Part shown: one piece after another, positions 9,374-16,922 of the stretch
How positions within the stretch are numbered: the stretch's first letter is position 1
How the letters are laid out: each line of letters starts with the position of its first letter
Source of the DNA: Tateyamaria sp. syn59
GTDB taxonomy: Bacteria; Pseudomonadota; Alphaproteobacteria; Rhodobacterales; Rhodobacteraceae
Length of the DNA: 64,000 nucleotides
Direction: 5' to 3'
NCBI RefSeq assembly: GCF_007995245.1
Contig: NZ_VCBA01000001.1
Coordinates: 325,730-389,729 of the forward strand
Position numbers and translations under genes: made by a program
The notes under the pieces: model-generated
The model's database searches: none
The model's input: only the letters and a program-made list of their open reading frames with translations
What the model was told of the DNA's origin: nothing

Positions 9374-10162
9374 ATGTACAACTTCGAATTTGAAAAGCCG
9401 GGCTCTGTCGCCGATGCGATCGCAGCGCTGGGGACCGAGGACGCGCAAGCGCTGGGGGGCGGGCAGACTCTGATCCCCACGCTCAAGCAGCGTCTGGCGC
9501 AACCATCGAAACTGGTGAGCCTCAAAGGCATTGCCGAGATGCAGGGGGTTTGCACCGGCGATGACGGTGCGATCTGCATCGGTGGCGCAACCAATCACGC
9601 GACCGTCGCGTCGGAGGCTGGGGGCTATCCGGCGCTTGCCGCGACAGCGGCGCATATCGGTGATCCGGCGGTGCGCAACCGGGGCACGATCGGCGGCTCG
9701 CTCGCCAACAACGACCCCTCCGCTTGCTATCCCGCAGCGGCGCTTGGATCAGGGGCGACCATCGTGACCAACACGCGCGAGATTGCCGCCGACGACTACT
9801 TCCAGGGCATGTTCACCACCGCGCTGGACGAGGGGGAAATCATCACCGAGGTCCGCTTCCCCGTGCCGGAAAAGGCGAACTACCAGAAATTCGTCCAGCC
9901 TGCCTCGCGCTTTGCACTGGTGGGTGTGTTCATTGCCAAATACGCCGATGGCGTGCGCGTGGCGATCACGGGGGCGAGCAACGACGGTGTGTTCCGCTGG
10001 GCGGAGGCCGAGGCGGCGTTGTCGTCGAACTTCTCTCCCGACGCCATCGACGGTCTCAGCCTGAGCGGGGACGACATGATCAGCGACCTGCACGGTACCG
10101 GTGACTACCGTGCGCATCTCTGCGGCGTGATGACCAAGCGGGCGGTGGCTGCTGCCGCCTGA
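9374..10162 (+). CDS. coxM: CODH-type FAD-binding medium subunit
   Basis: FAD subunit that receives electrons from the Fe-S subunit and passes them to a quinone or other acceptor. The 262-residue product has the FAD-binding-PCMH motifs AQALGGGQTLIPTLKQRLAQP and GDPAVRNRGTIGGSLANNDPSAC, and the C-terminal CO-dehydrogenase flavoprotein domain (KFVQPASRFALVGVFIAKY). At 262 residues it is a little shorter than the usual 265-290. It is separated from coxL by 101 bases holding a family B repeat, so it may be expressed at a lower or separately controlled level. No coxD/E/F/G genes follow. Confidence 0.94.
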   Translation: MYNFEFEKPGSVADAIAALGTEDAQALGGGQTLIPTLKQRLAQPSKLVSLKGIAEMQGVCTGDDGAICIGGATNHATVASEAGGYPALAATAAHIGDPAVRNRGTIGGSLANNDPSACYPAAALGSGATIVTNTREIAADDYFQGMFTTALDEGEIITEVRFPVPEKANYQKFVQPASRFALVGVFIAKYADGVRVAITGASNDGVFRWAEAEAALSSNFSPDAIDGLSLSGDDMISDLHGTGDYRAHLCGVMTKRAVAAAA

Positions 10163-10182
10163 CATTCGCTTAGAACAATCGC

Positions 10183-10209
10183 AAGGCTCGGGCATGCCCC
10201 GGGCCTTTT
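10183..10209 (+). terminator. Intrinsic terminator after coxM
   Basis: AAGGCTCGGG/CCCGGGCCTT, a 10-base stem with one G-T pair and loop CATGC, ending in TTTT. It closes the cox operon just before ridA. Confidence 0.8.
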
Positions 10210-10230
10210 GCATGTCTGAGGAAGGATAAA

Positions 10231-10599
10231 ATGCCGCCACATAAGGATATTCAACGCTGGCACGCCCCGGTGTGGGGGCGCAGCCTAACCGTTGCGCATG
10301 GCGGGCTGGTCTACGCCGTGGCCTACGACCCAGACGCCGCGCAGAGCATGGCGGCGCAAACTACCAACGCTTTGGCATTTCTAGACGACCGTCTGGCCGA
10401 GACGGGCAGCGACAAATCCCGGCTTTTGCAGGTGACCATCTATCTGCAGGACATGAGCATGAAACAGGACATGGACGTCGTATGGACCGAATGGATCGGC
10501 CCACCGGAGAACTGGCCGCAGCGGGCGTGCATGGGCGCCGATATTGGCGACAACGGTACCACCTTGATTGAAATCGTGGCCATCGCCGCGCAAGCCTAG
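10231..10599 (+). CDS. RidA family protein (YjgF/YER057c/UK114)
   Basis: RidA-fold protein; archetypes deaminate reactive enamine/imine intermediates from PLP enzymes. The 122-residue product has the family layout: N-terminal strand LTVAHGGLVYAVAYDP, the QTTNALAFLDDRLAETGSDKSRLLQVTIYLQDMS helix-strand, and the C-terminal RACMGADIGDNGTTLIEIVAIA. The archetypal R-x-x-x-x-V arginine region is changed to RACMGA, so imine deamination is not assured. AGGA lies 8 bases before the ATG. It converges on the SDR gene with a 4-base gap. Confidence 0.92.
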   Translation: MPPHKDIQRWHAPVWGRSLTVAHGGLVYAVAYDPDAAQSMAAQTTNALAFLDDRLAETGSDKSRLLQVTIYLQDMSMKQDMDVVWTEWIGPPENWPQRACMGADIGDNGTTLIEIVAIAAQA

Positions 10600-10603
10600 C
10601 GGG

Positions 10604-11353
10604 TCAGATCGAGCCTGCCTCGACCATAAAGTTGTTCGCCGTACACATCGCCGCATCATCCGAGGCCAGCCACAGCACCATCCGCGCCACATAAATCGGA
10701 TCGATCAGATCAGGCAGGCACTGGCGCGCGCGGTGCGCCTCCAAAGCTTCGGGCGTGGCCCACAACTCCTTCTGCCGGTCCGTCATGATCCAGCCGGGCA
10801 CCACCGTGTTCACTCGAATGCGGTGATCGCCCAGATCGCGGGCCATGGTGCGGGTCAATCCGTGCACCGCCGCCTTGGCGGTGGTGTAGGCCGGGAAACC
10901 GCCGCCAGCTTCCCACCAGGAATTGGAGCCGAGGTTGATGATCGACCCACCGCCAGCCTTGATCATGCCCGGCGCCACGGCCTGGATGGCAAAGAACATG
11001 TGGCGCAGGTTGGTCTGCATCCGCTCGTCCCAGTATTCGGGCGTCACGTCCTGCCAATTGTGGCGGTCATCGCGGGCGGCATTGTTGACCAGCACGGCAA
11101 ACGGACCCGTCTGCGCGGCAAGATCCGCAATGGCCGCGCGCGTGGCGTCGATGTCGCGCAGATCGCACAATGCGTGAGTCGCCCCCGTGGCAGCGCTCAC
11201 GTCTGCCGAAGCCTCCGCATCCCGATCCAGAAAGGCGACCTTCGCCCCTTGCTCGGCAAACGCCTCGACCGTCAATCGACCGATCCCCGACGCGCCGCCG
11301 GTGATCAGGACCGGCGTGCCCTCCAGGCTGGGATAACGTGCAAAATCTGGCAT
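10604..11353 (-). CDS. SDR oxidoreductase, xylose/aldose 1-dehydrogenase-like
   Basis: NAD(P)-dependent classical short-chain dehydrogenase, 249 residues. Visible motifs are the TGGASGIG cofactor loop, VLVNNA, the catalytic serine in INLGSNSW, and Y-T-T-A-K. The segments DDRHNWQDVTPEYWDER, NLRHMFFAIQAVAPGM and VLWLASDDAAMCT closely recall Caulobacter D-xylose 1-dehydrogenase (XylB) from memory, which oxidises D-xylose to xylonolactone. I therefore favour an aldose dehydrogenase, but no other sugar catabolism gene is adjacent, so the substrate stays open. Confidence 0.9.
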   Translation of the reverse strand: MPDFARYPSLEGTPVLITGGASGIGRLTVEAFAEQGAKVAFLDRDAEASADVSAATGATHALCDLRDIDATRAAIADLAAQTGPFAVLVNNAARDDRHNWQDVTPEYWDERMQTNLRHMFFAIQAVAPGMIKAGGGSIINLGSNSWWEAGGGFPAYTTAKAAVHGLTRTMARDLGDHRIRVNTVVPGWIMTDRQKELWATPEALEAHRARQCLPDLIDPIYVARMVLWLASDDAAMCTANNFMVEAGSI

Positions 11354-11529
11354 GGCTCACCTCCGGTTGATGCGTCCTCACCTTGTCTTGCGCCCCCACA
11401 CAGAGGTCAAGACACAGACAATTGCACAAGATGTCAGCATGTGATCGCCGCGCTCCGCTCAGGTTGAGGACGATCAACAAGAATCGCGCGCAGACGTGGT
11501 ATCATTCAACCTTCAGTGGAGGAGACATC

Positions 11530-11910
11530 ATGGCTCAGACAACAGTCACCAAATCCAAATCGAAAGAGACATCCAACGCCACCGGGACGATGATCAACGC
11601 AATGGCAAATTGGCAGGCGGCGGGACTGGGCGCGCTGAACTGGTTCAGCGCCTCGACCGTCGAACGCATGGGCGACATGGGGGCGGAATGGATGACGTTT
11701 GTCGCCGAACGCGTGCGCGAGGACGTGGCGCTGCAACATGCGCTCATGCACGCCAAATCGCCGGGGGAGGTGCAACAGGTGCAGATGCGTTTCCTGCAGA
11801 CGGCGATGGATCAATACACGGCAGAGACCGGCAAGATGATCGAACTCAGCTCAAAGCTGTTCGACACGGTCGAAGAGGATGAAGCACCTAACGAGAACGT
11901 CAACGTCTGA
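11530..11910 (+). CDS. Phasin family protein
   Basis: A 126-residue helical protein resembling alphaproteobacterial phasins, which coat polyhydroxyalkanoate granules. After a Ser/Thr/Lys-rich start it has the typical MINAMANWQAAGLGALNWF and ERVREDVALQHALMHAKSPGEVQQVQMRFLQTAMDQYTAETGKM amphipathic helices, and an acidic tail. The ATG at 11530 has TGGAGGAG about 7 bases upstream. No PHA synthase lies in the window, so the granule role is inferred from the family. Confidence 0.85.
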   Translation: MAQTTVTKSKSKETSNATGTMINAMANWQAAGLGALNWFSASTVERMGDMGAEWMTFVAERVREDVALQHALMHAKSPGEVQQVQMRFLQTAMDQYTAETGKMIELSSKLFDTVEEDEAPNENVNV

Positions 11911-11975
11911 CCTCGGGCGGGAGACGGAGGAGGCAGCGCCGCCCGGTCGCGCTCCGGCACAGCATCCAGCCAAAG

Positions 11976-12005
11976 AAAAAGGGGCGCAGCCAGTGCCACG
12001 CCCCT
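11976..12005 (-). terminator. Intrinsic terminator of infC
   Basis: On the minus strand AGGGGCG/CGCCCCT with a 12-base loop is followed by TTTTT. It lies 22 bases past the infC stop, between convergent infC and the phasin gene. Confidence 0.8.
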
Positions 12006-12027
12006 CTGGAATACTACGGTCCGTCCA

Positions 12028-12576
12028 TCACTTCTGCGGCAGCGGCCCGATCATCATGACCATCTGGCGGCCTTCCATCTTGGGGAAGTTCTCAACCTTG
12101 CCGATGTCCTTGGTGTCGTCGGCGACCCGTTCCAGCAGCTCGCGGCCCAGGTTTTGGTGCGCCATCTCACGGCCCCGGAAACGCAGTGTGACCTTCACCT
12201 TGTCGCCGTTTTCAAGAAACTTGAAGACGTTGCGCATCTTCACGTCATAGTCGTTGGTGTCGGTGTTGGGGCGGAACTTGACCTCCTTCACCTCGATGAT
12301 CTTCTGCTTCTTGCGGGCTTCGGCTTCGCGCTTTTGCGTCTCGTACTTGAATTTGCCGAAATCCATGATCTTGCACACGGGCGGATTGGCATTCGGCGAA
12401 ATCTCGACCAGGTCCAGCCCGGCATCGTCGGCCATATCCATGGCGCGGCTCGGGCTGACCACGCCGACATTCTCGCCGTCGGCGCCGATCAGGCGGATTT
12501 CAGGGGCACGGATCTTGTCGTTGACGCGCGGGCCGGTGTCGCGTTGCGGCGGCGCGTTGTGAGGTCTGCGAGCGAT
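12028..12576 (-). CDS. infC: Translation initiation factor IF-3, AUC start
   Basis: IF-3 binds the 30S subunit and rejects non-canonical initiation codons. The 182-residue product has the N-domain ([30 protein letters not shown]), the linker [18 protein letters not shown] and the C-domain ([42 protein letters not shown]). No ATG, GTG or TTG lies where the conserved N-terminus begins ([19 protein letters not shown]). An ATC at 12576 is preceded by AAGGA with 8 bases between, so I take AUC as the start. Rare IF-3 start codons allow known autoregulation in E. coli (AUU); the same logic is inferred here. A GTG at 12462 would delete part of the N-domain. Confidence 0.95.
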   Translation of the reverse strand: MARRPHNAPPQRDTGPRVNDKIRAPEIRLIGADGENVGVVSPSRAMDMADDAGLDLVEISPNANPPVCKIMDFGKFKYETQKREAEARKKQKIIEVKEVKFRPNTDTNDYDVKMRNVFKFLENGDKVKVTLRFRGREMAHQNLGRELLERVADDTKDIGKVENFPKMEGRQMVMMIGPLPQK

Positions 12577-12777
12577 GGTGGTTGTCCTTTGATCGTTCCA
12601 AAATGTGAGGCCGGAAAATACCCTTTGGACTGGTTTTCTTCAACCCTATGAATCGGCCATCCTGCGCCGAAATCGACGATTTTCCCCCTTGAACCTTTCC
12701 ATCGGCCCCCGCATCTGAAAGCGGGAACCCATCAAGCGGTCACAGCGTTGATCGTCAGACGTACAAAGGATAGGGCA

Positions 12778-13698
12778 ATGAGAAATCTGATCTGGATCAT
12801 CGTGGCAGTTGTCATCGCGGGTGGGGCGTATCTGCTCTACTCGGGCCAGACCCCGCAAGAGGTCGCAACCCAGGCCGCCGATGCCGTGAACGCGCCCGAA
12901 GCGCTTGACAGCGCCAGCGACGCCGTTGGGGACGCGGTAGACGCCACCGAAGACGCGGTTACCGAAACTGTCGATGCTGCCACCGCCGCCGGGGAAGAGG
13001 CCGCCGCGGTGGTCGAAGATGCTGCCACAGCTGCAACTGACGCCGCCTCCGACGCGGTCGAAACCGCAACCGAAGCTGCCTCTGATGCCGTGGAAGGCGC
13101 CCAGAACCTCGCCGAAGATGCCGCAGCCGCTGCGGGTGACGCAGTGGACGCCGCGACCGACGCCGCAAGCGCTGCGGTCGATGACGCAACCGACGCGGTA
13201 AGCGATGCGGTCACCGCGCTGACAGAGGGTGCCACTGACGCAGCCGAGACGGCGACAGACACCGCAACGGATGTCGCAGCGGCAACCGCAGACGCCGCAA
13301 GCGATGCTGTTGATGCCACAACCGAGACAGCAACAGATGCGGCCGAAGCCACCGCCGATGCGGCGACAGATGCAGCGGATGCGACCACCGACGCCGTAGA
13401 GACTGGGACAGACACAGCGACCGAGACCACCACCGAAACCACAACCGAAGAGGCCGTAGACCAAGCTGCCGAAACCGCAACCGACGGCACGGAAGAGGTC
13501 GCAAGCGCAGGTGGTGTGGCGGATCTGCTGACCGTTGACGGGTTCGACTTCGACCGCGTGGCCGAGATGATCGACAACTCTGACGCCCTGAGCATCGTGC
13601 AGAAAACCACGCTCAAGGCCGGGATCGAAGAGGCGCGGAACAACCCCGAGGTCCTGCAAGGGCTGCTGGATCAGCTGAAGCAGGCAATGGGTCTCTGA
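12778..13698 (+). CDS. Membrane-anchored Ala/Asp/Thr-rich hendecad-repeat protein
   Basis: A 306-residue protein in three parts. Residues 2-22 (RNLIWIIVAVVIAGGAYLLY) are a membrane anchor. Residues about 25-240 are almost only A, D, T, E, V and S. A central stretch reads in an 11-residue register (ATDAASDAVET, ATEAASDAVEG, ATDAAETATDT, ATDAADATTDA), with A/V at position 1, A or similar at 4, 5 and 8, and D/E at 3 and 10. This predicts an LEA- or apolipoprotein-like amphipathic helix. Residues about 243-306 are an ordinary globular segment (GGVADLLTVDGFDFDRVAEMID...LLDQLKQAMG). Function unknown; a periplasm-spanning or stress-protective rod is inference. The ATG at 12778 has AAGGA upstream. 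Confidence 0.85.
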   Translation: MRNLIWIIVAVVIAGGAYLLYSGQTPQEVATQAADAVNAPEALDSASDAVGDAVDATEDAVTETVDAATAAGEEAAAVVEDAATAATDAASDAVETATEAASDAVEGAQNLAEDAAAAAGDAVDAATDAASAAVDDATDAVSDAVTALTEGATDAAETATDTATDVAAATADAASDAVDATTETATDAAEATADAATDAADATTDAVETGTDTATETTTETTTEEAVDQAAETATDGTEEVASAGGVADLLTVDGFDFDRVAEMIDNSDALSIVQKTTLKAGIEEARNNPEVLQGLLDQLKQAMGL

Positions 13699-13715
13699 TC
13701 CACCACGATACACCC

Positions 13716-13752
13716 AAAAAGGCCGCGTTCCTCTTAGGAGCGCGGCCTTTTT
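13716..13752 (+). terminator. Intrinsic terminator after hendecad-repeat gene
   Basis: AAAGGCCGCG/CGCGGCCTTT, a perfect 10-base stem with a 13-base loop and a T5 tail. Confidence 0.9.
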
Positions 13753-13764
13753 CATGCCTGTCCG

Positions 13765-14649
13765 TTGGCAAGCGTAAGCGCGTCAGGTAACGCAACAGCC
13801 ACTGTGACACCGTCCCCCGATCTTCTACGCGCCTTCGCGTGCACCGACCCACACCTGGTGGCCGAAACCGAGCGCGCCCATGTGTGGCGCGTCGCGCAAG
13901 CGGACGGCACCCCGGCCTGCCTCAAACAGTACCGCGCCGCGCTCCATGCGCAGGACGAAGCCCCCGGTCTTGATCTGCTTGAGGCCTGGAATGGTTCCGG
14001 GGCGGTCAAGGTGTACGCGCGTCACGCCGATGCCGTTCTGATGGAGTGGTTGCCCGGTCCCGATCTCGGCGATCTGGTCCGCGCGGGTGACGACGCCCAA
14101 GCCACGGCGCGTCTTGCCGAGGTGGTGATGCAGTTGCGGACGCACCCCGATGCGGTGCCGAGCAGCCTGCACAGGCTGGAGGTGCGGATGCAACCGCTTC
14201 TGCATGTGCGCTTTGACGCAGATGCGTCCGAGGACATCCGGCGCACGATACGCGCCGCGCAGGATTTGGGGCAAAAACGGCTCAGTGACGGGGCGGAGCA
14301 CAGTCCGCTGCATGGCGACCTGCATCACGACAACATCCGGGGCAGTGCGCGCGGCTATCTGGTCATAGACCCGAAGGGCGTACTTGGTCCGCTCGGCTAC
14401 GAATTCGCCAACGCATTTCGCAACCCACTCGGGGCCGAAGATGTCTTTGGCTCTCCGCAGGTCATTGCCCGGCGGGCGCAGCACTGGGGCGCGGAGAGTG
14501 GTCTGGCGCCGTCACACCTGCTGGACTGGGCCGTTGTGCAAACCGGCATGTCCGCCACGTGGCGACACGGCGGATGTATCGGCGCTTCTGCCGCACAGGA
14601 CGCAGCGCTGATCGACACGTTTCTGTCGGTGCGCTCTAAATTTGGATGA
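13765..14649 (+). CDS. Aminoglycoside/hydroxyurea phosphotransferase-like kinase
   Basis: Protein-kinase-like fold small-molecule phosphotransferase of the APH(6)/hydroxyurea kinase group, up to 294 residues. The catalytic loop is SPLHGDLHHDNIRG (HGD...N) and the metal-binding segment is YLVIDPKGVLGPLGYEFAN, both characteristic. The start is uncertain: TTG 13765 gives the longest form and overlaps terminator flank; GTG 13804 removes 13 low-complexity residues. Neither has a strong RBS. The natural substrate is unknown; it need not confer resistance. It converges on fpr. Confidence 0.87.
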   Translation: MASVSASGNATATVTPSPDLLRAFACTDPHLVAETERAHVWRVAQADGTPACLKQYRAALHAQDEAPGLDLLEAWNGSGAVKVYARHADAVLMEWLPGPDLGDLVRAGDDAQATARLAEVVMQLRTHPDAVPSSLHRLEVRMQPLLHVRFDADASEDIRRTIRAAQDLGQKRLSDGAEHSPLHGDLHHDNIRGSARGYLVIDPKGVLGPLGYEFANAFRNPLGAEDVFGSPQVIARRAQHWGAESGLAPSHLLDWAVVQTGMSATWRHGGCIGASAAQDAALIDTFLSVRSKFG

Positions 14650-14687
14650 TCTACGCGGCAGCCCCGGCGAAAGTGGCGGGGTAAACG

Positions 14688-14716
14688 CCGCCTTACGAAA
14701 AATGGTCGTAAGGCGG
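14688..14716. terminator. Bidirectional hairpin between kinase gene and fpr
   Basis: CCGCCTTACGA/TCGTAAGGCGG is a perfect 11-base stem with a 7-base loop, sited between convergent genes. Its right arm overlaps family C repeat copy 2. Confidence 0.65.
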
Positions 14717-14730
14717 AGGTGTCCTCCGCC
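14708..14730. repeat. Dispersed hairpin repeat, family C copy 2
   Basis: GTAA then GGCGGAGG-TGT-CCTCCGCC. Compared with copies at 3156 and 47798 the stem differs by a paired G/C to C/G change. Confidence 0.65.
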
Positions 14731-14739
14731 CCTGCGGGA

Positions 14740-15591
14740 TCAATCCAAGAACGCTTTTTCCACGACGTAATGCGCGGGCTTCGAATTCGCGCCTTCCTCC
14801 AGCCCATACTCTTCGAACATGTCCTTCAGTTCGAGGTTAAAGGCCAGGTTCCCGCAGATCATCGCGCGGTCGCTTTCCGGGTTCAGCGGTTCCACACCCA
14901 GATCGGCAAACGCTTCACCGGATTTCATAAGATCGGTGATGCGGCCCATCTTCGGGCTCTCTTCACGGGTGGTTGTGGGGTAGTACTTGATCTTCTTCCA
15001 GAACCCTTCGCCGATCAATTCGTTCAACAGCTCGTCGTGCTTCAGGCTCTCGATTAGATCACGGCCATAGGTCAGCTCGCCCACCTCGCGGCAGGTATGG
15101 GTGATGATGACCTCGTCATAATCCTCGTAGGTCTGCGGCTCGCGCAGCAGGGACGCAAAGGGCGCAAAGCCGGTGCCCGTCGCAAAGAACCAGATGCGCT
15201 TGCCGGGCAGCAAGGCGTCATGCACCAGCGTGCCCACGGGCTTTGGGCGCAGGATAATCTCGTCGCCCGGCTGGATGTGTTGCAGTTTCGAGGTCAGCGG
15301 CCCGTCCTGCACCTTGATCGAGTAGAACTCCAACTCCTCGTCCCACGATGGCGACGCGATGGAATAGGCGCGCAAGAGCGGCTTTTGCTTGCCGGTCTCG
15401 GGGTGCGGATCACCCATCAGGCCGATCATCACGAACTCACCCGAGCGGAAACGCAATGACGCAGGCCGCGTGCAGCGAAAGCGGAACAGGCGATCGGTGT
15501 AATGCTCGATCTCCGTCACCGTCTGGGCGTCGGGCAGGGTGGGGGTGGCCTTGACGGCGGTTGTCTCGTTCACGGGGCTTTGCTCGGTCAT
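14740..15591 (-). CDS. fpr: Ferredoxin-NADP+ reductase
   Basis: Flavoenzyme exchanging electrons between NADPH and ferredoxin/flavodoxin; it supplies reductant for Fe-S and oxidative-stress functions. The 283-residue product has the FAD-binding RAYSIASP, the NADP-binding GTGFAPFASLLREPQTY and ICGNLAFN, and the extended C-terminus ending VVEKAFLD seen in Rhodobacter-type (subclass I) FPRs. The first about 20 residues are a poorly conserved tail. It stands alone, next to the sulfate assimilation operon whose sulfite reductase might use its reduced ferredoxin (inference). Confidence 0.96.
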   Translation of the reverse strand: MTEQSPVNETTAVKATPTLPDAQTVTEIEHYTDRLFRFRCTRPASLRFRSGEFVMIGLMGDPHPETGKQKPLLRAYSIASPSWDEELEFYSIKVQDGPLTSKLQHIQPGDEIILRPKPVGTLVHDALLPGKRIWFFATGTGFAPFASLLREPQTYEDYDEVIITHTCREVGELTYGRDLIESLKHDELLNELIGEGFWKKIKYYPTTTREESPKMGRITDLMKSGEAFADLGVEPLNPESDRAMICGNLAFNLELKDMFEEYGLEEGANSKPAHYVVEKAFLD

Positions 15592-15696
15592 GAATATGTC
15601 AACGCAGGCTTACACCTACGCCTCTCTATTTGGGAAGGATTTTTGTGGATGGTAAGCGCGCGAATGGTCGCGCGCCTTGATCTGGCTCAGATGCGC

Positions 15697-16107
15697 TTAG
15701 TGATTGGACGCACCGCGCAGCCGAGCCTGATAGTCGTGGCTCTGCCAGTCGGCGCGGAACTGCCATTGGTCCTCGGGCTGACGCGCGGCGAGCGCCTGGC
15801 TGATCTCAACCTCGTCAAAGCCCGACCGGCGCGCCATGGCGTACTGATCCGAAATCACATGCCCCTTGGCCCGCAGACGCCCCTGATAGCCGCGCAAGCG
15901 AAGCATCCGCGCAATGGTAAAGCCCCGCCCATCGGCAAAGCTGGGGAAATCCACGCGGATGATGTCCGCGTTCAGCGGGATCTGGTCCGGGTCGGCATCG
16001 CTCGGCACATCCAGCGCGACCGCATCATTCGCCGCCTCACCCAGCGGGGTATAGCCGCGCTCCCATGTGTCGGGGCCAAAGCCCTGATCGGTCACTACGA
16101 TTGTCAT
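15697..16107 (-). CDS. DUF934 protein linked to sulfite reductase
   Basis: A 136-residue protein of the DUF934 family, regularly found after cysI/cysH in alphaproteobacteria. Visible family segments are VDFPSFADGRGFTIARMLRLRGYQGRLRAKGHVISDQYAMARRSGF (conserved FADGRG and LR-x-G-x-x-G) and the C-terminal DWQSHDYQARLR. It overlaps the end of cysH by 4 bases and is the last gene of the operon. The biochemical role is not established; a part in sulfite reduction is inferred from linkage. Confidence 0.92.
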   Translation of the reverse strand: MTIVVTDQGFGPDTWERGYTPLGEAANDAVALDVPSDADPDQIPLNADIIRVDFPSFADGRGFTIARMLRLRGYQGRLRAKGHVISDQYAMARRSGFDEVEISQALAARQPEDQWQFRADWQSHDYQARLRGASNH

Positions 16108-16916
16108 GTCTCTTGTCCTACTCGTACAAGTTTTCCGTCAACGAAGTGGATCCCACATTCGTCCTTGTCCTGATCGCGCCAGCGCCCGGCACGTTGGTCT
16201 TCGCCCTCTGTGACGGGCGAGGTACACGGCGCGCAGCCGATGCTGGGATAGCCCTTGGCCACCAGCGGATGCCGGGGCAGGCGGTTCTCATCCATGTAGT
16301 CGCGTACATCTTCAGGCGCCCAACGGGCCAGAGGGTTCACCTTGATCCGCCCGGTGGCGTCCTCGACCTCGAAGAATTCGAGGCTCGTCCGCCCTGCGGA
16401 TTGATACCGCTTCCGCCCGGTCATCCAGCCGCCATAGGGTGCCAACGCCTTTTGCAGCGGCACCGTCTTGCGCAACGCACAGCACGCATCGGTGTCGCGC
16501 TGATGCAGCGTGCCATCGGGATCATGCGCTGAAATGTCATCCGCCCGGATCACAGTCACGTTTTCCAGCCGCAACCGCTCTGCCACCTCCTGCTGATAGA
16601 CCAGCGTCTCGGCGAACAGCATCTCGGTGTCGATAAAGATAACCGGCACGTCCCGCTTCACCATCGCCGCTAGGTGCAAGAGCACCACCGATTCCGCCCC
16701 AAAGCTGGACACCAGGGCGATGTCCGGCACCGCGTCAAAAGCGGCGCGCAGCACATCCGTGGCGCCGTGATGAGTCAGCCGCGCGTTCAGCGCGCTGACC
16801 ATCACGTCGGCTTCCGGGTGGGCGGGCCCTCCGGGGGTGAGCGACGTCTCGGAAACGCTCTGGGAGAGCGTTTCAGTCGCGAACGGGCGGAGCCCTTTCT
16901 TGGCGAAATGAAGCAT
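16104..16916 (-). CDS. cysH: Adenylyl-sulfate reductase (assimilatory, Fe-S type)
   Basis: Reduces activated sulfate to sulfite. The 270-residue product has the PAPS/APS-binding SSFGAESVVLLHL, and the [4Fe-4S] cysteines C145-C146 and C228/C231 (ACCALRK; GCAPC). The C-terminal catalytic cysteine is C254 in DECGIH. The four cluster cysteines mark the APS-using bacterial type rather than E. coli-type PAPS reductase (family knowledge). The first about 35 residues are an unusual extension; the ATG for MVSAL (residue 39) is a possible alternative start. It lies 6 bases after cysI. Confidence 0.95.
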   Translation of the reverse strand: MLHFAKKGLRPFATETLSQSVSETSLTPGGPAHPEADVMVSALNARLTHHGATDVLRAAFDAVPDIALVSSFGAESVVLLHLAAMVKRDVPVIFIDTEMLFAETLVYQQEVAERLRLENVTVIRADDISAHDPDGTLHQRDTDACCALRKTVPLQKALAPYGGWMTGRKRYQSAGRTSLEFFEVEDATGRIKVNPLARWAPEDVRDYMDENRLPRHPLVAKGYPSIGCAPCTSPVTEGEDQRAGRWRDQDKDECGIHFVDGKLVRVGQET

Positions 16917-16922
16917 GGATGC

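Noticed and set aside
10568-11467. Plus-strand frame over the SDR gene
   Set aside because: Antisense shadow; the SDR on the minus strand has TGxxxGIG, Ser and YxxxK.
13716-13764. Kinase start upstream of 13765
   Set aside because: The upstream bases form the terminator of the previous gene, so a start within them is unlikely.
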